Below are positions 37,462 to 46,107 of a DNA stretch of 64,000 bases, one piece after another. The stretch's first letter is position 1, and every line of letters starts with the position of its first letter. The position numbers were made by a program, and so were the translations under genes. A model generated the notes under the pieces. The model did no database searches. It was not told the origin of the DNA and saw nothing but the letters and a program-made list of their open reading frames with translations. Origin of the DNA: Gordonia jinhuaensis. Lineage in GTDB: Bacteria > Actinomycetota > Actinomycetes > Mycobacteriales > Mycobacteriaceae. The DNA is taken from NCBI RefSeq assembly GCF_014639795.1, contig NZ_BMGC01000001.1:237998-301997 (forward strand). The letters are read 5' to 3'.

Positions 37462-39504
37462 TCACCGCGTCAGCGACGCATCCAGTTCGGCGAGTTCGGT
37501 CACCGGCAAATCACAGGTGTGTCCACGGCACACATAGGCCGCATCCGAACCCGCCACCGGCCCGCGGCCTGCCAACAGCGGCAGGCTGTCGGGTCGGCCG
37601 CTCACCACGACCGCTCCGCCGGGGGCCCGTCGGCGCGCTGCTGAGGCCACCCGTCCGTCGCTGTCCTCCCCCTCGGCCACGGCGACCTGGATCGGTCCGG
37701 CCACCAACGCCTCCGCGACAGCCAGCCAGTGGCCGGCCGCACGCGGGGCCCGCTCCAACAACACCCCGGCCCGCTGGACCGTCGTCTGCGCGAGTCCTTC
37801 GTAGCGCGAGGCGCGCCCCAGCGGCGCCAGCAACGACCCCAGCATCAGCGCCTCGGCCATCAACGAGGCCCCCGACGGAGTCGCGGTGTCGGTGGGATCC
37901 GACGGCCGGGTGATCGGCGTCTGCGCCGACGCCGGCGCATCGAACCACACACCCTCGCGATTCTCGTCGGCGAATCTGTCCACCGTGGCGTCGAGGATGT
38001 CCAGACCTACGTCGCGCCAACGCCGTTCGCCGGTGACTGCATGCAGGGTCAGCACGGCGGTCGCCAGCGCGGCGTGATCATCGAGCATTCCCGGAGGGTC
38101 GCCGGCTACACCGTCACGCGACGATCGGCGCACCTCATCGTCGACGACGTTGGCCGCGAGCAGGCTGTCGGCTGAGCGCGCGGCCAGATCCACCCACTCC
38201 CGATCATCGAGTCCCCCACCGGCTTCGGCGAGTGCGGTGATCGCCATCGCATTCCACGCCGTCACCACCTTGTCGTCGCGGCCGGGCGACGGTCGCTGCG
38301 CACGAGCCGCCAGCAAGCGTCGACGAACCAACGAGTACCGCGACGTGTCCCCCACATCCTGTGCCAGGGTCAGCGTGGAGGTCCCGTTCTCGAAGGTACC
38401 CTGCTCGGTGACGCCGAAAACCTGCGCCGCCCACACCCCGTCGTCGTCGCCGAGCACGTCGACCAGTTGCGCCGGTGTCCACACATAGGTCAATCCCTCG
38501 ACCCCGTCGGTGTCGGCATCGAGCGCACTGGCGAACCCGCCCGTCACCGACAGGTCGCGGCGCAGGAATTCGATGATCTCGGCAGTCACCCTGCGACACA
38601 GAGCATCTCCGGTGGTCCGGGCCAGGTGTGCATACACCCGCAGCAGCTGGGCGTTGTCATAGAGCATCTTCTCGAAGTGCGGCACCTGCCAACGCCGATC
38701 CACCGCATAGCGGGAGAAACCACCACCGAGCTGGTCGTAGATCCCACCGCGCGCCATCGCCGAGAGCGTCCGCATGACGGTATCGGCTACTGCGGAATCG
38801 CTGGTGCGTTCGGCGTGGCGCGCAAGTCCTTCGAGAATCGCCGAGGGCGGGAACTTCGGACCGGGAAACTCCGGAGGCTCACCGAAACCGCCGTGATCGA
38901 CATCCTCGTCTCGGCGAATCGCCTCGACCGCCTCGGCGAGCAGATCGGACCCGATCGCGCGATCGGAACCGGGCAGCCCTGCCGAGGTCGCCACGATATG
39001 GGCACTCACCCTCGAGCCGACCTCATCAGCTTCGTCGCGCCGCTCGGTCCATGCCTGGGTGATGGCATGGAGTATCTCGGTGAACGACGGCGTCGACGCC
39101 GAGCGCACCGGAGGAAAGTAGGTTCCGCAGTAGAACGGATCACCCGAGGGGGTGAGAAAACAGGTCATGGGCCAGCCGCCCTGACCGGTCATCGCGACCG
39201 TGGCGTTCATGTAGACGGCGTCGATGTCGGGCCGCTCCTCACGGTCGACCTTGATGCACACGAAATTCTGGTTCATCACCGCCGCCACCGCGGGATCCTC
39301 GAACGATTCGTGTGCCATCACGTGACACCAGTGGCAGGAGGAGTAGCCCACCGACAACAGGATCGGCACGTCACGCCGGGCGGCGCTCGTCAGTGCCTCG
39401 TCGCCCCACTGTTGCCAATGCACCGGATTGTCGGCGTGTTGGCGCAGGTAGGGGCTGGTGGCCTCGCCGAGGGTGTTGCTATCGAGCCTGTCCTGATCGG
39501 TCAT
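37462..39504 (-). CDS. thioredoxin-domain protein, DUF255/YyaL family (Rv1084-like)
   Basis: 680 residues from the ATG at 39504. The N-terminal thioredoxin-like domain has YLRQHADNPVHWQQWG near 20 and the CHWC pair (Cys57, Cys60), which is the family hallmark (SSCHWCHVM). The remainder is an (alpha/alpha)6 glycosidase-like toroid (GGIYDQLGGGFSRYAVD near 268, FEKMLYDNAQLL near 290). Its biochemical activity is not established in bacteria. The start lies 26 bp inside the preceding membrane-protein gene, so the two are co-translated. Confidence 0.9.
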   Translation of the reverse strand: MTDQDRLDSNTLGEATSPYLRQHADNPVHWQQWGDEALTSAARRDVPILLSVGYSSCHWCHVMAHESFEDPAVAAVMNQNFVCIKVDREERPDIDAVYMNATVAMTGQGGWPMTCFLTPSGDPFYCGTYFPPVRSASTPSFTEILHAITQAWTERRDEADEVGSRVSAHIVATSAGLPGSDRAIGSDLLAEAVEAIRRDEDVDHGGFGEPPEFPGPKFPPSAILEGLARHAERTSDSAVADTVMRTLSAMARGGIYDQLGGGFSRYAVDRRWQVPHFEKMLYDNAQLLRVYAHLARTTGDALCRRVTAEIIEFLRRDLSVTGGFASALDADTDGVEGLTYVWTPAQLVDVLGDDDGVWAAQVFGVTEQGTFENGTSTLTLAQDVGDTSRYSLVRRRLLAARAQRPSPGRDDKVVTAWNAMAITALAEAGGGLDDREWVDLAARSADSLLAANVVDDEVRRSSRDGVAGDPPGMLDDHAALATAVLTLHAVTGERRWRDVGLDILDATVDRFADENREGVWFDAPASAQTPITRPSDPTDTATPSGASLMAEALMLGSLLAPLGRASRYEGLAQTTVQRAGVLLERAPRAAGHWLAVAEALVAGPIQVAVAEGEDSDGRVASAARRRAPGGAVVVSGRPDSLPLLAGRGPVAGSDAAYVCRGHTCDLPVTELAELDASLTR

Positions 39505-39913
39505 CGGAGCCCCGTTCTGAGGAGGCGCTCCCGAGACCCGCCGGCGCGTTCTCACCGCTGCGGCCGGCATCGAGAACATCGGTGGATGAGTCCGAGTCGC
39601 TCCCGGGCTCACTGGTGGACGGTGTCCGCGGCCGACCGGTCGCCGACGAACGAGCGTCGGTGGCCGTGCGGTCGGTGGCTTGGCGGTCGGTGGCCTCGTC
39701 GAGTTCCTGATCCGGTCCGGGATCTGACGGGTCGAAATCCTTGGGGAGTTTGCGCAGCCGCTTGTTCATCGACCAGATCAAGAAGACCGTGGCCACCAAC
39801 AGCACCACGATGATGAGCAGTCCCAGCGGCGAGGCCTTGCCGAATTCCGGTCCCTGTTGCTGGTCGGAGGCCGCGAGGATCGTTCCGGCGGCGGCAACCA
39901 CTGCATGGGTCAT
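39479..39913 (-). CDS. single-pass membrane protein with disordered tail (Rv1083-like)
   Basis: 144 residues: a short outer N-terminus, one transmembrane helix at about 30-48 ([20 protein letters not shown]), a basic stop-transfer [12 protein letters not shown], then about 90 residues rich in Asp, Ser, Thr and Gly that should be disordered in the cytosol. It overlaps mca by four bases (ATGA, 39910-39913) and the DUF255 gene by 26. The mca/membrane/DUF255 trio is conserved in mycobacteria (Rv1082-Rv1084), which suggests a shared function in thiol metabolism, unproven. Confidence 0.8.
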   Translation of the reverse strand: MTHAVVAAAGTILAASDQQQGPEFGKASPLGLLIIVVLLVATVFLIWSMNKRLRKLPKDFDPSDPGPDQELDEATDRQATDRTATDARSSATGRPRTPSTSEPGSDSDSSTDVLDAGRSGENAPAGLGSASSERGSDDRSGQAR

Positions 39914-40806
39914 GACTTCACACTTTCAGGGTCCAACCCCTCGGCCACGACACCGGCGAACAGGTCGGTCTCGGGCAGGGCGGTGGGGACCCGGGTTCTG
40001 GCCAACTCGAACTCCTCGGTCGGCCACAGGCGTTTCTGCCATTCCAGGGGAACGGCGAAGAACATCCCGTTCGGGTCGATCTGGGTGGCGTGCGCACGCA
40101 ACGCCTCGTCACGCTGGGGGAAATAGTCGGACACCTCCACCTGGGTGGTCACCCGCCCCATGATGTCGCCGCGGCTCGGATCCCACTTCGACAGCCACTC
40201 GGCGAACGGACTCTCCTGGCCGTTCTTCTCGAACTCGTCGGAGAACAGCACCATCCGGTCGCGGATGAATCCGTGTGTGTAGTACAGCTTCTGGACCACC
40301 CACGGCTCACCCGCATCCGGGAAGGCCTCCGGGTCGCCGGCGAGCTGATAGGCGGCCATCGACACATCGTGATCGCGGATGTGGTCGGGGTGCGGGTAGC
40401 CCCCGTGCTCGTCGTAGGTGATCATCACGTGCGGGCGAAACGTGCGGACCACCCGGACCAGCGCCTCGATCGCGTCATCGATCGGAATGTCGGCGAACGA
40501 CCCCTCCGGGACCGGCGGCAGCGGGTCACCCTCGGGTAGACCGGAGTCGACGAAACCCAGCCACATCTGTTCGACTCCGAGCGCCGCGGCGGCCTTGGCC
40601 ATCTCCTCCTTGCGGATCTCTGGCATGCGCTCTTTCACACCGGGAATGTCCATCGCCGGATTGAGCACGTCACCGCGCTCACCGCCGGTCAGCGTCACCA
40701 CCAGCACATCGTTGCCCTCGGCGGCGTATTTGGCCGTGGTGGCCGCACCCTTGCTCGACTCGTCATCCGGGTGGGCGTGCACCGCCATGAGTCGCAATCC
40801 GCTCAC
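39910..40806 (-). CDS. mca: mycothiol S-conjugate amidase
   Basis: Cleaves mycothiol S-conjugates to a mercapturic acid and GlcN-Ins, the detoxification branch of actinobacterial thiol chemistry. 298 residues from a GTG at 40806 with GAGGA seven bases upstream. The zinc site is AHPDDE (His12, Asp14, Asp15) with HPDHI near 143. The stretches [33 protein letters not shown] and [11 protein letters not shown] match mycobacterial Mca closely and separate it from MshB. Confidence 0.95.
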   Translation of the reverse strand: MSGLRLMAVHAHPDDESSKGAATTAKYAAEGNDVLVVTLTGGERGDVLNPAMDIPGVKERMPEIRKEEMAKAAAALGVEQMWLGFVDSGLPEGDPLPPVPEGSFADIPIDDAIEALVRVVRTFRPHVMITYDEHGGYPHPDHIRDHDVSMAAYQLAGDPEAFPDAGEPWVVQKLYYTHGFIRDRMVLFSDEFEKNGQESPFAEWLSKWDPSRGDIMGRVTTQVEVSDYFPQRDEALRAHATQIDPNGMFFAVPLEWQKRLWPTEEFELARTRVPTALPETDLFAGVVAEGLDPESVKS

Positions 40807-40905
40807 ATAAGGTCCTCTGCTGCTCGCAGCACCCACCGTCTCCACAGTTACGAGCAGGCGGGTGCACTTCTCGACTGTCGCTGTTCACATGGTAGGTATG
40901 AACGC

Positions 40906-41364
40906 ATGGTCGGCGTGAAACGGGATGGTCAGACCGGTGGCGCGTCGGTGCAGCCGCCGGCTGGTCGCTACCCCGTCGAGCGGTCGAGGTCGAGTCGGCG
41001 ACGCTGGTTCATCGCGCTGTCGATACTGGTCGTGATCGCCGGGCTGATCGTGGCCTGGGTGGGATACAAGAGTCTGTCGGACGCACCCGTGTCAGGCAGC
41101 GGCACGGGCTACGAGATCGTCGACGACTCCACCGTCGACGTGCAGTTCACTGTCACCCGGTCCGACCCCTCCAAACCCGCCGCATGCGTGGTGCGGGCGC
41201 GTTCCAAGGATGGCGCCGAGACCGGACGCCGCGAAGTGCTGATCCCGCCGAGCCAGGACTCGGCCATCGGCGTCAAGACGACACTGCGCACCTCCGAGCG
41301 CGCCTTCGTCGGCGAGGTCTACGGCTGCAGCATCAAGGTGCCCGACTACCTCGTCGCCGGCTGA
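40906..41364 (+). CDS. DUF4307 membrane protein (Rv1081c-like)
   Basis: 152 residues from the ATG at 40906. A basic N-terminus (ERSRSSRRRW) precedes one transmembrane helix at about 35-55 (FIALSILVVIAGLIVAWVGY). The extracytoplasmic beta-rich domain contains VQFTVTR and two Cys (AACVVRA, YGCSIKV) that may pair. A TAGGTA box lies about 9 bp before the start. It is divergent from mca in the order found in M. tuberculosis. Function is unknown. Confidence 0.82.
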   Translation: MVGVKRDGQTGGASVQPPAGRYPVERSRSSRRRWFIALSILVVIAGLIVAWVGYKSLSDAPVSGSGTGYEIVDDSTVDVQFTVTRSDPSKPAACVVRARSKDGAETGRREVLIPPSQDSAIGVKTTLRTSERAFVGEVYGCSIKVPDYLVAG

Positions 41365-41544
41365 TCGCCACTCGCGCGCCCGCCCGCACCGCACCGCAGA
41401 GTCCGCGCGCGGCGTTCTGAACAGCACGTTCGCATCCGATGCCACATCGAGATGTCCCTGTGACTAACGACCCAGCGGGTCACCAGCGACCTCACAGGTG
41501 TCAGGCCGACGCATACGCACCGGCCCACACCATCGGAGGCCGCA

Positions 41545-42327
41545 GTGAACCCCTTCCCCCAGCGCACCACCCGACGCATCGCGATGGCACTCCTCGCGGT
41601 GTCCACTGCGGTCTCCCTCGCCGCCTGTTCGGACGACTCCACCTCATCGGCACCGAAGGCATCATCGGCACCGAAGGCATCGATGGCAGGTGCAGCCGAT
41701 GCCGCCGCGTCGAGCGCGCCCGCGGTCACCACCACCGTGACCGCATCGGCCTCTGCCCGGCAGGAAGCGGCGCAGGACGGATCCGGGTCCGGCGCCGACT
41801 CGGCGGGCGGGTCGGGTTCAGGCTCTGGCGCCGGAGCGGGTTCGGCAGGAGGATCCGACGACGCCGACGGCGGTAACTCCGGAAGTGCTTCGGGTTCAGG
41901 AGAATCCGATTCATGTGCAGTCCCCGGCGGCGCCTCGGCCGCGGTGTCGAACGCCATCGCCCAGATCGCGCCGCCCGACTCGGTCAGGTCGTCCTACTGG
42001 GTCCCCGACGGACAGTCGAATCTCGACGGCTGCTCGGATCTGAGTTACGCGTCGCTGACCATCAACGGCGCCACCGGCAGCTCGCCCGACCAGTTGCTGC
42101 TGTTCCATCGCGGCGTCTTCCAGGGCACCGGCATCAAGTGTGATGTCGCCTTCCAGGACATCACCGGTTCCACCTCGGACTCGGTGAGCGTCGATTACCG
42201 CTATATCGTCGGCGATGAGCCCAACGCCTCACCACAGGGTTCGGCGCCTGTCCGGTTCGTGTGGAACGGTTCGAGCGTGCAGATGGAGGGAAGCCTGCCC
42301 GAGCAGGTGACCTTCGGTAAGTGCTGA
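41545..42327 (+). CDS. LppP/LprE-type lipoprotein
   Basis: 260 residues from a GTG with GGAGG upstream. A signal peptide with lipobox LAAC puts the lipidated residue at Cys28. A 95-residue linker of Ser, Gly, Ala and Asp leads to a C-terminal domain from about 125 that contains IAQIAPPDSVRSSYWVPDG, DLSYASLTIN, LLLFHRG and SVSVDYRYIV, the pattern of LppP/LprE lipoproteins. The linker holds an 18-bp duplication encoding SSAPKA twice. Its location between mca and greA is accessory relative to M. tuberculosis. Function is unknown. Confidence 0.78.
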   Translation: MNPFPQRTTRRIAMALLAVSTAVSLAACSDDSTSSAPKASSAPKASMAGAADAAASSAPAVTTTVTASASARQEAAQDGSGSGADSAGGSGSGSGAGAGSAGGSDDADGGNSGSASGSGESDSCAVPGGASAAVSNAIAQIAPPDSVRSSYWVPDGQSNLDGCSDLSYASLTINGATGSSPDQLLLFHRGVFQGTGIKCDVAFQDITGSTSDSVSVDYRYIVGDEPNASPQGSAPVRFVWNGSSVQMEGSLPEQVTFGKC

Positions 42328-42418
42328 ACGGTTGGGCCGGTCACAGAGCCATAGGCGGCCGTGGGCGCGAGCTCATCGCGTCACGGCACCCGTCGCCGAG
42401 CGCGCATAATCGACCCCC

Positions 42419-43369
42419 GTGAACAAGACAACCATGAACGACGACAGCCCGAACAGGGCTGGCACGTCTGGGCAGCCGGTTCGCTCGCAGATCACCTCGA
42501 CCTCTGCGAACGAGCCGGCGGACAACCCAGACTCCTCGACCACCGCCCCTGCCAACAACTCTGACAACTCCTCTGACAACCCCGACTCCCCCGCAGAGAC
42601 TGGCTCGGCGAAGTCCGGCACCCGGGCCGAACCCGCCTTCGCGCGGCTGAACAGCCAGTACTTCACAATCCTTGTCGCCCTGTTCGTCGGCGTGATGATG
42701 ATCAGCAACATCACCGGCACCAAGGGCGTCACACTCTTCCCTGGGCTGAACTTCACCCTCGGCCCCCTGCAGGTCCACGGAATCGTCACCGACGGCGCCT
42801 TCTACCTGTTCCCGCTCGCCTACGTCCTCGGTGACGTAATCAGCGAGGTCTACGGCTTCAAGGCGATGCGGCGGGTCATATTCAGCGGCTTCGCGGTTCT
42901 GTTGCTCGCCTCGCTGTGCTTCTGGATCACCATTCACTTGCCCGCAGCGGACTTCTACACCGGCCAGGCAGCTTTCACGACAGTCGCCGGTGTGGTGCCG
43001 CAGTTCCTGCTCGCCGGCCTGTCGGGGTATGTGGTGGGCGAATTCCTCAACTCGTGGGTGCTGGTCAAGATGAAGCAACGCTCAGGCGAGCGCCGGCTCT
43101 GGGCACGGCTGATCGGGTCGACCGTGGTGGGCGAACTGTTCGACACCGTGGTCTTCTGTGCGATCGCCGCATCGGCGCTCGGCATCTCCACCTTCAGCGA
43201 TTTCCTCAACTACACCGTTGTCGGCTTCGTGTGGAAGTGCCTGGTAGAGATCGCGGTGATGCCGATTACGTACCTGGTGGTGGCTCGCCTCAAGCGCGTC
43301 GAACCCAGCTATCAGGATGCACTGCGCAGGCGTGCCGAGGCAGGCGTCACGCCCATGCCGGCCGTGTGA
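42419..43369 (+). CDS. queuosine precursor transporter (YhhQ/VUT family)
   Basis: 316 residues. Residues from about 78 on form a six-helix membrane protein with family segments MMISNITGTKGV, DGAFYLFPLAYVLGDVISEVYGF and the later WVLVKMKQRSGERRLWAR, as in YhhQ, which imports queuine or preQ1-type bases for tRNA modification. Residues 1-75 are a polar Asn/Ser/Asp/Thr extension absent from the enterobacterial protein. A CATAAT box nine bases before the GTG suggests a leaderless transcript. If the start were internal, the extension would vanish, but no better ribosome site is seen. Confidence 0.88.
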   Translation: MNKTTMNDDSPNRAGTSGQPVRSQITSTSANEPADNPDSSTTAPANNSDNSSDNPDSPAETGSAKSGTRAEPAFARLNSQYFTILVALFVGVMMISNITGTKGVTLFPGLNFTLGPLQVHGIVTDGAFYLFPLAYVLGDVISEVYGFKAMRRVIFSGFAVLLLASLCFWITIHLPAADFYTGQAAFTTVAGVVPQFLLAGLSGYVVGEFLNSWVLVKMKQRSGERRLWARLIGSTVVGELFDTVVFCAIAASALGISTFSDFLNYTVVGFVWKCLVEIAVMPITYLVVARLKRVEPSYQDALRRRAEAGVTPMPAV

Positions 43370-43512
43370 CCGACAAGCCTCCCGCACCTCCTCGACGGGG
43401 CGGCCGAGCCCGCTCGCCGGGCACACCGATGCGTCTGATCAGCCGACACTGCGTATGCACCGGGTGAATCTCACCTGCACAATCGTGATCCGTGCGATAG
43501 ACTGTGCGGAAC

Positions 43513-43536
43513 ACACGGCCCCGGCAGGGGCCGTGT
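43513..43536. terminator. hairpin between the queuosine-precursor transporter and greA
   Basis: ACACGGCCCC (43513-43522), loop GGCA, then the complement (43527-43536) and TGCTTCGTTT. It may terminate the transporter transcript. A plausible greA -10 (GATAGACT, near 43495) would instead place it at the 5' end of the greA mRNA. Confidence 0.65.
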
Positions 43537-43626
43537 TGCTTCGTTTATGAGCAGTCCCCGCGCGTAGAACTCGCGTGGGGATCGGGCCGGTCCACGCCGG
43601 AGCGGACGACCAGAAGGAGTACGACG

Positions 43627-44121
43627 ATGGCCGACACTCAAGTCACTTGGCTGACACAGGAGTCCCACGACCGCCTCAAGGGTGAACTGGACTCACTGAT
43701 TGCCAATCGTCCGGTCATTGCCGCCGAGATCAACGAGCGTCGTGAAGAGGGCGACCTCAAGGAGAACGGCGGCTACCACGCCGCACGTGAGCAGCAGGGC
43801 CAGGAAGAGGCACGCATCCGCCAGCTGCAGGAGCTGCTGAACAATGCGAAGGTCGGTGAGGCACCGACGCAGTCGGGTGTGGCACTGCCCGGGTCGGTCG
43901 TGACCGTCTACTACGACGGCGACGAGAACGACACCGAGACCTTCCTCATCGCCACACGCGAAGAAGGTGGCCAAGACGGCAAGCTCGAGGTGTACTCGCC
44001 GAGCTCGCCGCTCGGTGGTGCACTGATCGACGCCAAGGTCGGCGACACCCGCGAATACTCGGTGCCCAGCGGTGCGATCGTCAAGGTGACACTCGTCAGC
44101 GCCGAGCCCTATCACGGATGA
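43627..44121 (+). CDS. greA: transcription elongation factor GreA
   Basis: Rescues backtracked RNA polymerase by stimulating transcript cleavage through the secondary channel. 164 residues from the ATG at 43627 with AAGGAG upstream. The N-terminal coiled coil carries the acidic tip [21 protein letters not shown] (Asp/Glu pair near 42-45), and the C-terminal FKBP-like domain ends [21 protein letters not shown]. The stop codon lies within the first copy of a short tandem repeat. Confidence 0.96.
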   Translation: MADTQVTWLTQESHDRLKGELDSLIANRPVIAAEINERREEGDLKENGGYHAAREQQGQEEARIRQLQELLNNAKVGEAPTQSGVALPGSVVTVYYDGDENDTETFLIATREEGGQDGKLEVYSPSSPLGGALIDAKVGDTREYSVPSGAIVKVTLVSAEPYHG

Positions 44122-44176
44122 TTCTTCCGGGGGATGATTCTTCCGAGGGGATGATTCTTCCACGGCGATGTTCTTC
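44117..44176. repeat. 16-17-bp tandem repeat over the greA stop
   Basis: GATGATTCTTCC recurs at 44117, 44133 and 44150, with a degenerate copy near 44166 and G-rich spacers. The greA TGA is part of the first copy. Confidence 0.75.
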
Positions 44177-44239
44177 GTAGGGGGCTGATCCTCCCTCGGG
44201 GCTGACTTTCGCGAGGACCCAGCCACTCAACCGCCGACT

Positions 44240-44278
44240 CATCGGCCCGGCCACGCACACTGCGTGGCCGGGCCGATG
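44240..44278. terminator. bidirectional terminator between greA and the EPSP-synthase-like gene
   Basis: An 18-bp perfect stem (44240-44257 with 44261-44278, CATCGGCCCGGCCACGCA and complement) with a 3-nt loop CAC, between converging genes. Confidence 0.85.
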
Positions 44279-44312
44279 TCGTCCGTGGGGATCTCAACGA
44301 AGGTAGGGGATC

Positions 44313-44987
44313 TCAGCGAAGGTAGTCGTACGGGAGTCTCGCACTCCCCGGCATCAGGTACTCGTCGGCGGCGAGCATCCGCAACCACAGGGCCGTCAGC
44401 CCCGGCCTCTGCTGCTCCGCTTCACTCCACCTCCTCAACGCCACACGCGACCTCACCGAGGCCACCAGTCCGGCCGGCCCCCACCCTCCGCGACAATCCC
44501 ACTCGATGCGCTCGGATGCGCCGGGCGTCACCGCCACCGTCGCTCCCGCCGCCTCCGCGATCCCGCCGCATGCCCCGATCCGTTGCGCGATCCGCCGAGC
44601 GGGCGCGTCCCCGACGTGAAGACGCACCTCACCGGTCGCATACATCCCCGCGGTCGCGATCACCGCCGCGATACCGGTGTGGCCGACCAGATCCCACTCA
44701 CCGCCCGACAACCGCCCACCGGTGGAGCGTGAGGTGGCCGTCAGACCGTCGGCGGAGGCCACCACGTAGGCACCCATGTCGTCCCAGATCTCTCGAAGCC
44801 GCCGATCCCCGGCCGCTCCCCTCGGCCAATTGCGTACCAACACCGTGCCCGACGAGAGCAACCCGGCACTCACCACCGCCGCCGCAACCCCCAGATCGAC
44901 CGAACCCGAGGAACTCTCGGGCACCGAGATACGCGACCGGATGGGATGGCGCACTTCCGGCGCATACCAGTCGTCAGCGTGTGACAT
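44313..44987 (-). CDS. EPSP-synthase-like protein, truncated and divergent
   Basis: 224 residues from an ATG at 44987 with GGAGA upstream; it overlaps the Lrp gene by 14 bp. The beginning (WYAPEVRHPIRSRISVPESSS, then GLLSSGTVLVRNWP) aligns by eye with the AroA start, but the phosphate-binding GSKSxTNR is replaced by ESSSGSVD. The later GHTGIAAVIATAGMYATGE, ARRIAQRI and GATVAVTPGA resemble the last AroA repeat. At half the 430-residue family length and without key residues it cannot be a working EPSP synthase. It may be a ligand-sensing or structural derivative. The assignment is tentative. Confidence 0.45.
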   Translation of the reverse strand: MSHADDWYAPEVRHPIRSRISVPESSSGSVDLGVAAAVVSAGLLSSGTVLVRNWPRGAAGDRRLREIWDDMGAYVVASADGLTATSRSTGGRLSGGEWDLVGHTGIAAVIATAGMYATGEVRLHVGDAPARRIAQRIGACGGIAEAAGATVAVTPGASERIEWDCRGGWGPAGLVASVRSRVALRRWSEAEQQRPGLTALWLRMLAADEYLMPGSARLPYDYLR

Positions 44988-45879
44988 CTGCCATCTCTCC
45001 CCCGATCGGATACCGGTAGATCTCCTTGACGCTCTCCAGATGGACCCAGCTGTCGAGATGGGTGACCGGCCGTAGCGCGCGGACGCGGTCGAGTACACCG
45101 ACCACATCACCGAGTGCCGGACAGTCGACCGTGGCCAGCAGGTCGTATCTGCCCACGGTCGCTGCGAGAAAACGCACCTCCGGAAAGGCGTCCAGCATGG
45201 CCCCGGCCTCGCGCACCGTGCCTCTCACCCGGATGCCGAGGCCTACATTCACCCGCCGGTCCGGACCCGGCGCATCGATCGCCCCGATGCGCACCACACC
45301 CGAGTCGAGCATTCGCGTCACTCTCGATCGCACCGTACCCACCGAGACCGACATACGTTGTGCGAGTTCGGAATACGTGAGGCGACCATCCACCTGCAAC
45401 TCGTCGAGCAGACGAAGGTCGAGTGCGTCGAGGTGTACGTCATCGACACTGACCGGCCGCAGGACGTCGGAGATGAGATCGGTGTAGACCAGGGTTTCGG
45501 TCGAGAGCACCCCGTCCATCAGCCGAATGGAATCGAGCACCGCCGCCAGCGCCGCCTCGGATGAGGCCCGCACCTCGGCGATCACCGGATACGAACCACT
45601 CGCCAGTGTGACGAACGGGATCTCACGGCGCCCGGCGAGCTGACGGCTCACATGCTGCGCCTGGGTGTCGGTCGCGATCGACACATGCGCCAGTGAAGTG
45701 AAGCCCAGCGTGTGCGGGTGGATCACCCCGACGATGTGCAGTCGCGAACTCTGTACGAGCGCGGCAAGCCGTTTCGATGCCGTCGTCCGCGAGATTCCCA
45801 GCCGATCGGCGAGTTCGACCGCCCCGAGCCGACCGTCGGAGCGCAGCTCCGCCACGATCCGCTCCTGGAGTGGATCCAT
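44974..45879 (-). CDS. double-length Lrp/AsnC-family regulator
   Basis: 301 residues from an ATG at 45879; a GTG five codons upstream is an alternative. It contains two tandem Lrp units: winged HTH 1 (about 5-50, IVAELRSDGRLGAVELADRLGISRTTASKRL), ligand domain 1, HTH 2 (about 155-200, DLRLLDELQVDGRLTYSELAQRMSVSVGTVRSRV) and ligand domain 2 ending near 290. Ordinary Lrp proteins are about 150 residues, so one chain mimics a dimer. It is divergent from the ABC transporter/Rieske operon starting at 46108 and is its most likely regulator, with an amino-acid-like effector. Confidence 0.9.
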   Translation of the reverse strand: MDPLQERIVAELRSDGRLGAVELADRLGISRTTASKRLAALVQSSRLHIVGVIHPHTLGFTSLAHVSIATDTQAQHVSRQLAGRREIPFVTLASGSYPVIAEVRASSEAALAAVLDSIRLMDGVLSTETLVYTDLISDVLRPVSVDDVHLDALDLRLLDELQVDGRLTYSELAQRMSVSVGTVRSRVTRMLDSGVVRIGAIDAPGPDRRVNVGLGIRVRGTVREAGAMLDAFPEVRFLAATVGRYDLLATVDCPALGDVVGVLDRVRALRPVTHLDSWVHLESVKEIYRYPIGGEMADVTR

Positions 45880-46107
45880 ACGCCCCTGACGCACATCATC
45901 GGAACTTAACAATGAAAATCGTCCCCTCCCCGCACACATATTGTCAGAACGAAACACATTTTCACCGCAGTCCGCGTCGCCATTCAGTGCGATCAGTTGT
46001 CGTATTTTCAGTATCCCGTACGCTCACTGCAAATCTGTAGTTGAGTCCGGCTCGTCGTGATCATACGGTTCGCATCAACATCTCCGCAGCCCCTACAGGA
46101 GTTCCCC
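45880..46107. promoter_or_regulatory. divergent control region of the Lrp gene and the Rieske operon
   Basis: 228 bp, AT-richer than its surroundings. It has TTAACAATGAAAATC and several TTTTC/GAAAA-type patches that suit Lrp-family binding, but no clean palindrome was found. A CAGGAG lies before the ATG at 46108. Confidence 0.5.
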
